Source of the DNA: Diaporthe sp. PMI_573
Taxonomy: Eukaryota; Ascomycota; Sordariomycetes; Diaporthales; Diaporthaceae
Assembly (NCBI GenBank): GCA_021399435.1
Contig: JAJTUP010000078.1
Span: 1 to 64,000 of the forward strand
Direction: 5' to 3'
DNA: 64,000 nt
Shown here piece by piece: positions 55,655 through 64,000 of this stretch. The notes below the pieces were generated by a model, which worked only from the letters and a program-made list of their open reading frames with translations, had not been told where the DNA came from and made no database searches. The position numbers were made by a program, and so were the translations under genes. Positions within the stretch are counted from its first letter, which is position 1. Each line of letters begins with the position of its first letter.

Positions 55655-57439
55655 TGGTTATGTAGTCATTAACCTCCTCTGATCAACCTCTAGGTTTGTA
55701 GGGGAATGGGCTCAGATCAGGAATGGCCTTCTCATAAGTTGATGGGTGCTGGGCTGGCAAGCTGGCGCCTGACAGGCACGGCACAAATGCCACTCGTAGC
55801 CACGGTGTGTCTTCACCTGTCGCCTTTTAGGTCATGCCTATTCCTGCCGCCCCTGCAAAAACCGATGCAAGGCGCAAGGCAAAGGTTTTCCCGTGCGGTA
55901 GTGTCGGAGAAGCAGGCTACCATAAGAATAGAACTTGACCGGGCATCCGGGAGAGGGCATACCCACTCGCTCGAGCGTTCTTGGCGCAAGTGAAGGCCCC
56001 AATCACGCCAGTGTTGAAAGCTTTTGCTTGTTGTCATACATCGCCCCTCTAGTCGTATAAAGACCGGGGATCTACAGGTCAACGCTGGCGTTTTGGCAAA
56101 AGTAATTGCTTCATAATCATTTAATTGACATTGATATTCGGGATGCGCACTCTCTAGACACGAGTCCCTAGCATAAGGTTAAATGAAGTCCTGTTTGGGG
56201 TTGAGGATGCTTACCCGGGCAGAGGTATGGCGACCAGAAAAAGCGGAAAGCCTACCCTCCATGACTAGCATTCATCATTACTCCCGACTGCTTCTGTTCT
56301 GGCACGTCAGCTGTATTGCATACAGGTTCAGCTCTCAGCTAGTTGTCAGCTGGTCCATCCGGCAGCCGAAGTTCTGAAGATTGAGGTGCCTTGCAGAATG
56401 CAACAACCTTGACAGTACTCCATGGACAATTTCTACGACCATCCATACATATCTCATGGCTTCCATCGTTATCTACGTACAGAGAAGGCCGGATGCTACG
56501 TTCAACCCGCCGCCGGCTTTACCGAGAAACGGGAGCTGATCATTGTCTCAACGACCATCTCCTCATGTTTCAACTTCTCCGCATCCTCGTCCCATATTGT
56601 CATCCCATACCTAACGCCCAAGAATTTGGCGGCCTGTTATCCATCGAGTTGACAAGGAACACCGGTGCCAAAGAAGGCACGCTACTCGAACTCCGCCCTG
56701 CTTGAGCCTTTTATTTCTTCTTGTCTGCCATCGTTGATGGGGCCGCCGGTACGGATAAGGCCGGCCCAAGGGTCTTGGTCACACGCGATGCCGCGCAAGC
56801 CAAATCTAGCATGAACTCTATCCAGCATCAAGGATGTTGGATTAAGCTTTAGCGGCGCGTCAACCGTCAATGCGACGTTGAACAAAAGAGCTGTCCGTGC
56901 CGAACGTACGCAAAGACCTACATTGAACGGTGGCGTCTCCAAATAAAATGCACAAGTTTCAACGAATTTGCCTTTTTGTAATTTTCCAGACAGATGTTGT
57001 TGAATGGTTTGACGATGCCCTGGGTACCTTTTCCATGTTCACAACAGATGGGTGAGTTCCGCGGGCGGATTGACAAGGGAACGTAGTCGACGAACTGGGT
57101 GATTCGAGTCATTCTGAAGCTTTGAGTTGATTCGATCAGTCTCCGGGAGATTGGACCTAGAGTATACCAATTTAGAACACATGCGCACGAGTAGCTCCCG
57201 CAATCCGTCTCACAGCGCGAGCTCTATTTGCGTGCGGAAAGCCAAAATCGTTTCAGGCGTCGAGTCAATCCAGCTCATAGAGGGAGGTTTCAGATAGACT
57301 TGGCCGCGGTAGTCGACCACATAACAAATGCCATGAACCCGTACGAGGACGTTACTAGCTATGCCGTCCTTCCGTGGCACCTGTACTCTTCCGTACATTA
57401 CGATCCTTTGCGGTTGACGCTAGAACAACATCATACGCC
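55655..57439. other. 1.8-kb region without a supported gene
   Basis: Short frames on both strands (for example 56422-56652 plus and 56682-56942 minus) show no domain or splice support. Promoter of the glycosyltransferase at the right end. Confidence 0.4.
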
Positions 57440-58489
57440 ATGTTATTACAAGCACAGCAAGTGTCGCCCAGATCCAAAACATTCAAAACCACAATACTCG
57501 CCGCATCAGTGGCATTATGCTTCCTCCTTTACCAGGCATGGAACCACCAGGACCGGATCGCCGACGAACTAGCTGAGCATCTCCGTATACCTACAGGATA
57601 CGGCCTCGGCCTCGGCCTGGGTGAAAGTCCAGAGCCAGCAGCAGAAGACATAGAGCCACCAGTGGCCGACGAGGGCATTCCAAAAAGGATATGGTACAAG
57701 CTTGGGCCCAAAGGCAAGAGCCAGGACATTGAAGCCTGGACGCAGACCTGCATAAAACAAAATCCAGCCTACAGATATGAGTTCTTCTCCGACCCGTCAG
57801 CGGACTATTGGGTGGAGCAGACTTTCTCAGCCACACGCCCCGACATTGTCGAGGCATACCTGAGCCTCACCGTTCCGATCCTCAAGGCGGACCTTCTGAG
57901 ATACCTTCTATTATACGTCGAGGGCGGCGTGTGGTCAGACCTAGACGTGTCATGCGAGGGTTTCCCCATCGACGAGTGGATCCCCGAGGAACACAGGAAC
58001 GAGACGTCACTGCTCGTCGGCTGGGAGTTTGACGCAGGATGGAGCTGGGAGTACACACACGAGTTCGCCAGCTGGACCATCCTGTCCAAGCCAGGACTGC
58101 CACACATGCTGATGGTGATCAACGACATAATGGACTCGATACACCGGAGCACAGCCGAGGCGAACGTGACCATCGCCGAGCTGACGATGGAGATAGTCGG
58201 GGATATTGTCGACTACACCGGCCCGAGGCGGATGACGCGGAGCATCCTGAAGAGCCTGGGGCTGGCCCGGGGCCGGCCGATCGAGCGCGATGAGATCGAG
58301 AATATCCGAGAACCGGTGCGCGTGCTCGATGTCACCATTCTTCCGGGCTATGCGTTCGCCAACTTGACCAATAAGTTCGACGAGGCGGATGGGCCGATTG
58401 GGGAGACTTTGGTCACTCATCACTACGCCGGCACGTGGAAGAATGAGAACGGTGGTGAGCTGGCCAGGAGGCAGCCACGGAGGATATAG
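57440..58489 (+). CDS. OCH1-like DXD glycosyltransferase (Gly_transf_sug family), type II membrane protein
   Basis: Single exon, 349 residues from ATG 57440; the longer frame to 57374 begins with GTG and was rejected. A signal-anchor helix lies at about 17-33 (TTILAASVALCFLLYQ), as in Golgi enzymes. The glycosyltransferase region starts IPKRIWYKLGPKGKS, includes the typical ILKADLLRYLLLYVEGGVWSD block and the DXD motif D167-L-D169 that binds the nucleotide sugar through a metal ion. A late conserved HHYAGTWKN fits the family. It probably transfers mannose or a related sugar onto glycoproteins or glycolipids in the Golgi. Gene intact, no introns. The exact linkage is unknown; OCH1 itself makes the initiating alpha-1,6-mannose. 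Confidence 0.85.
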   Translation: MLLQAQQVSPRSKTFKTTILAASVALCFLLYQAWNHQDRIADELAEHLRIPTGYGLGLGLGESPEPAAEDIEPPVADEGIPKRIWYKLGPKGKSQDIEAWTQTCIKQNPAYRYEFFSDPSADYWVEQTFSATRPDIVEAYLSLTVPILKADLLRYLLLYVEGGVWSDLDVSCEGFPIDEWIPEEHRNETSLLVGWEFDAGWSWEYTHEFASWTILSKPGLPHMLMVINDIMDSIHRSTAEANVTIAELTMEIVGDIVDYTGPRRMTRSILKSLGLARGRPIERDEIENIREPVRVLDVTILPGYAFANLTNKFDEADGPIGETLVTHHYAGTWKNENGGELARRQPRRI

Positions 58490-58815
58490 ACCGCATCATG
58501 GTGTTTTGGCGTTGGTAGACCTTGAAGAATAATTATTTGGCCAATCTACATTATTTCCTTCCGAGTGTGCTTCTTGCTGCTTTTACGATTGACCAGCATT
58601 TCCTGGAAGACTGGCATCGGTCCCCTGGTTCAGTAGGGAGTCTCACAATTCCAAGCAAAAGATCAAGTTTTAACTGTCCTTTGCTGGTAATTTGAGGCCT
58701 GAAATACTTACTCAGTGATTTATTTATACAAATAGAGGCGCCACCTCATTCAGCACGGCTTCAGCTTCACATTGTCAACGCGGCCATTAGCAGCCTATTC
58801 AGTGCAAAGCTCTTT
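58490..58815. other. Intergenic region (convergent 3' ends)
   Basis: Space between two convergent genes. Nothing recognisable. Confidence 0.5.
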
Positions 58816-61382
<2,567 letters not shown>

Positions 61383-62154
61383 ATGGATCCAGACGCCTTG
61401 CAAGTCACCACCGGCGCTGACTTCGGAGATGATCTAGACACCGGCAATGGAGGCCCTGACCTTCGAGGATGGCCCGCAGCCCGCCCGAAGCGCGAGGCCA
61501 TCGAATTTCTTGGGCAAGCTTTGGCGGCCGGCGTACCAAGGCCCTCGTACGACGGTCCGATCCAAGGCGGTATCCTTCCCCATGGAAGAGCCTTCGTCGA
61601 CCAGACCTCCACGCTGCCCCTCGACACCCCTCTGGTTGCGCAGCCCACACTGCAGATCGTGAGCTTAGTATTGCCGTTCGCGAGGTGAATCAGGCTGATA
61701 AATCTTGATGCAGGGCCTGGTGGGGGACTCTGTGAATTCGATTCCGGAGCCCCATCTCGAAGCTTTGTCGCCGAGCGACCTGCAGCTGCCGGAGGATGAT
61801 TTCGAAGTTACTGCAGACGGCAACCAGAACCAAGAAGACCCCGATCCTCTTGCGAAGACAGCAAACGAGATGGCCCCGCCCCGAGGAATCGTCTCGCGAC
61901 CGAAGCTGCGGGGCATCCTTCGGAAGGAGGGCTCCAGCCACGCCTCCGCAAGCTCTCCGACCACGGGCGACGATGCCGCGAGCAACCCACGCCAGGACAA
62001 TACCAGCGGCGCTCGGCGCAACGTCAAGTTCCAGCTTCCTCGGGGCGAGGGAGAGTCGGTGCCGCCCGAGGTTGTGGAGGCCAGACCGAGGCGCATAATC
62101 AAAATCAAGTCCCGCGCTGCTGTGCAGTACTTGAGAGAGCTTGAGAAGGAATAG
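61383..62154 (+). CDS. Hypothetical disordered protein, two exons
   Basis: Exon 1 is 61383-61658 and exon 2 is 61714-62154, with a 55-nt intron (GTGAGC donor, GGCTGATAA-like branch, TGCAG acceptor). The product is 238 residues, phase 0 at the junction. The start MDPDALQVTTGADFGDD is preceded by ATCATC; the longer frame begins with TTG. The protein is acidic at the N-terminus and Arg/Lys-rich at the C-terminus and largely disordered. It contains RGILRKEG and RRNVKFQL; the latter fits the [RK]-x-V-x-F docking pattern for protein phosphatase 1 (a short motif, so weak). It ends RELEKE. Family unknown. Confidence 0.55.
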
Positions 62155-63401
62155 GCTGTCAAGAAGAAGTCTCAAGAAGATATTTGGGGGATCTGGACCT
62201 CGGCTTGCCGGGTCAGCATCATTGTCGTTTTGATGCTGGCTTTCGCTAATGTCCCATTAATTCCTTTTTCGACAACGTGCGGCATCCGCATCCTGGGCTT
62301 GATGGACCTGGCGTAACTTCAAGCACGAGGCGTCTTGTTATTATTCTGGTCTTTCAGGGTCTTTCAACTCAATCAAAACCGACATTCAGCGCCAGGGTCA
62401 CACGCGTGGGAGGTGCTCACTGGGATAGGTTCTTCGGCGGTCGAATAGAAGTTACTTGATTAATTCGCCACCCATTGCCTATACTTCTGTATTGTACCGA
62501 AGTGACTCGTAAGCAAAGTGAACTTGTCCTCGGAATGTTCTCATTCCCTATGTTTTCCGGATGTTTGCCGGAAATCCCATTGTTGTCTCAACACCGCAGG
62601 TTCACAGAAACGCCCCCACGGATCGTAGGATCATAACTCGACCGAGTCACGTACATGGGAGACACAGAAAGGAAGCCCAGTCGCTGGAACAGGCCCCGGG
62701 TTCCCTACTGAGAAGCGTGTTCTGTCAGCACTCCTTAGTATAAGTCAACCTAGACGGAGATCTGACTCTCCTGGATGATTTAGTGAACATCATCTGAGCT
62801 TCTGCAAGTCCACGGACCTATCAAGCATGTATCAAAACACCGAATCTTGTGGCAGAGACTCTAGGAGCATCTTGATTGTAGGAGATGTGACATTCACTTG
62901 ATATGCCGGTGGAACTCCACCTTCGACATACAAGAGAAAATATAAAATATATCGCCTTTGATGTAAAATGCAAAGCTCTCTTGGCTCCAAAATCTCAGAT
63001 CATTAGCAAAGCAATCAAGGCATGGATGCGAGCAGGCATGCGAATGAGCTTCGGGGGAGGCATTGCATTATCTCTGGTATAGTACTCTTGGGCGTCCGGA
63101 TGAAACGTGCCGACACGGTAAATAGTGCCATTTCTGGCAAGACTGTCCACAACTTTCATGATGAAATTAGTAATATTCAAATTTCATTCTCTCTGTTGGT
63201 CAGCGTGATGTTGCGTACCCACCTTGGCACTTCCAGAGTCCTTGGCTTCCATCTTGTTTCGCGGAGTCGCGTCCTGATAGGTCCGCTAAGCGACCACATC
63301 AGGGGATTCTGACAACCTGCCTGTGGGCGACTCACCAAGATGGATGCCTACATGTCAGCTTCTCGTTGTTTGGATTCCTCTTCATTCTCACACACGGCGC
63401 C
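62155..63401. other. Intergenic region, no gene
   Basis: About 1.2 kb without a supported coding sequence. It includes the promoter of the HET-domain gene at the right end. Confidence 0.5.
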
Positions 63402-64000
63402 ATGAAGCTCATCAATTGCACCACTCTCCGAATCGAAGAATTCTTCGGCTCGACAGCCCCTGAGCTCTATGCCATTCTCTCCCATCGTTGGGAAGCCGAT
63501 GAAGTTACCTACCAAGAAGCCATTTGCACCCAGGCTCCGGCTCACAAGGCCGGATGGACGAAAATCCGCGAGGCCTGCCGGGTCGCCCACTCCATGGGTT
63601 ACGAGTACGCGTGGGTGGACACTGTTTGCATCAATAAGCAAGACTTGACAGAACTCACTGAGGCCATCAACTCTATGTTTAAGTGGTACGCGAATGCCGC
63701 TGTCTGTCTCGCCTACTTATCAGACGTGGACCCTGGACAGTCGTCTATAGAGAACTCGCTGTGGTTCACTAGAGGGTGGACTCTTCAGGAGCTCATTGCA
63801 CCGCCAGTAGTCGAGTTCTTCGACAGGGGATGGAACCGAATCGGGACGAGAGCGGAATTTTGCGATCAGATCCACCAGCTTACACATATTGACAAAGAAA
63901 TCCTTCGCCACGAGGTCCCCAATGGGAAGACGGTCGAGGGGCTATTATCCGAGGCGCCTTTGGCGCGAAGGATGTCCTGGGCGTCTGGAAGAACGACCAC
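63402..64000 (+). CDS. HET-domain protein, N-terminal part (runs off the window)
   Basis: An open frame from ATG 63402 continues to the last base of the window, giving about 199 codons with no stop. The sequence shows the HET domain blocks: LYAILSHRWEADEVTYQE (block 1), then KIREACRVAHSMGYEYAWVD with TVCINK (block 2), then AINSMFKWYANAAVCLAYLS and TRGWTLQELIAPPVVEFFD (block 3). HET proteins mediate heterokaryon incompatibility, a programmed response to fusion with a non-self strain; many carry NACHT/ANK or WD repeat tails, which would lie outside this window. The extent of the tail, and any intron, cannot be seen. The visible part is intact. Confidence 0.92.
   Translation, partial: MKLINCTTLRIEEFFGSTAPELYAILSHRWEADEVTYQEAICTQAPAHKAGWTKIREACRVAHSMGYEYAWVDTVCINKQDLTELTEAINSMFKWYANAAVCLAYLSDVDPGQSSIENSLWFTRGWTLQELIAPPVVEFFDRGWNRIGTRAEFCDQIHQLTHIDKEILRHEVPNGKTVEGLLSEAPLARRMSWASGRTT

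Overview
The window is nuclear DNA of a filamentous ascomycete (Pezizomycotina; a Sordariomycete-like lineage is my guess, not proven). The evidence is short GT-AG introns of about 50-180 nt with CTGAC/CTAAT-type branch points, secreted plant-cell-wall and oxidoreductase genes, fungus-specific membrane families (RTA1, fungal rhodopsin-like), a HET-domain gene, and transposons ruined by a C-to-T/G-to-A process that looks like repeat-induced point mutation (RIP). Layout: bases 1 to about 10,880 form an AT-rich, RIP-degraded transposon compartment. Reading its stop codons as mutated Gln/Trp codons exposes two Ty1/copia-type polyprotein relics (about 1,000-2,560 and 5,500-10,150). The second is interrupted by a 522-bp LTR-like element, which has an inverted 522-bp sister upstream, and by a 325-bp insertion; all three have small target-site duplications. 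A further LTR-like sequence with gag-like remains closes the compartment. From about 12,850 the sequence becomes gene-bearing and GC-balanced. In order: a small unknown gene; a stand-alone RNase H gene; a 1,850-bp pogo/Fot1-type DNA transposon; a lipase; an RTA1-like 7TM protein; a small membrane protein; a decayed GH55 beta-glucanase fused to a PI-PLC-like domain; and a second, oppositely oriented 1,850-bp copy of the same transposon. Next come a secreted GMC oxidoreductase, ribosomal protein eL42, a 2H phosphoesterase, a secreted GH28 rhamnogalacturonase-like enzyme, a fungal rhodopsin-like membrane protein, a C2H2-tailed protein, a possible PD-(D/E)XK protein with a frameshift, a medium-chain alcohol dehydrogenase, a P-loop GTPase with a C-terminal CAAX box, poorly supported hypothetical exons, an OCH1-like glycosyltransferase, a damaged SRPK-like kinase, a hypothetical protein, and the 5' part of a HET-domain gene running off the right edge. 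No biosynthetic cluster or operon is visible. Genes are independently oriented, and the cell-wall enzymes (GH55, GH28, GMC) suggest a plant- or debris-associated life. The most unusual items are the GH55-PLC fusion relic, the pair of equal-length RIP-free transposons sharing a TGA just before the first catalytic Asp, the nested transposon history readable through the RIP, and the CAAX-tailed GTPase. Intron and exon calls were made by eye from splice signals and reading-frame continuity.
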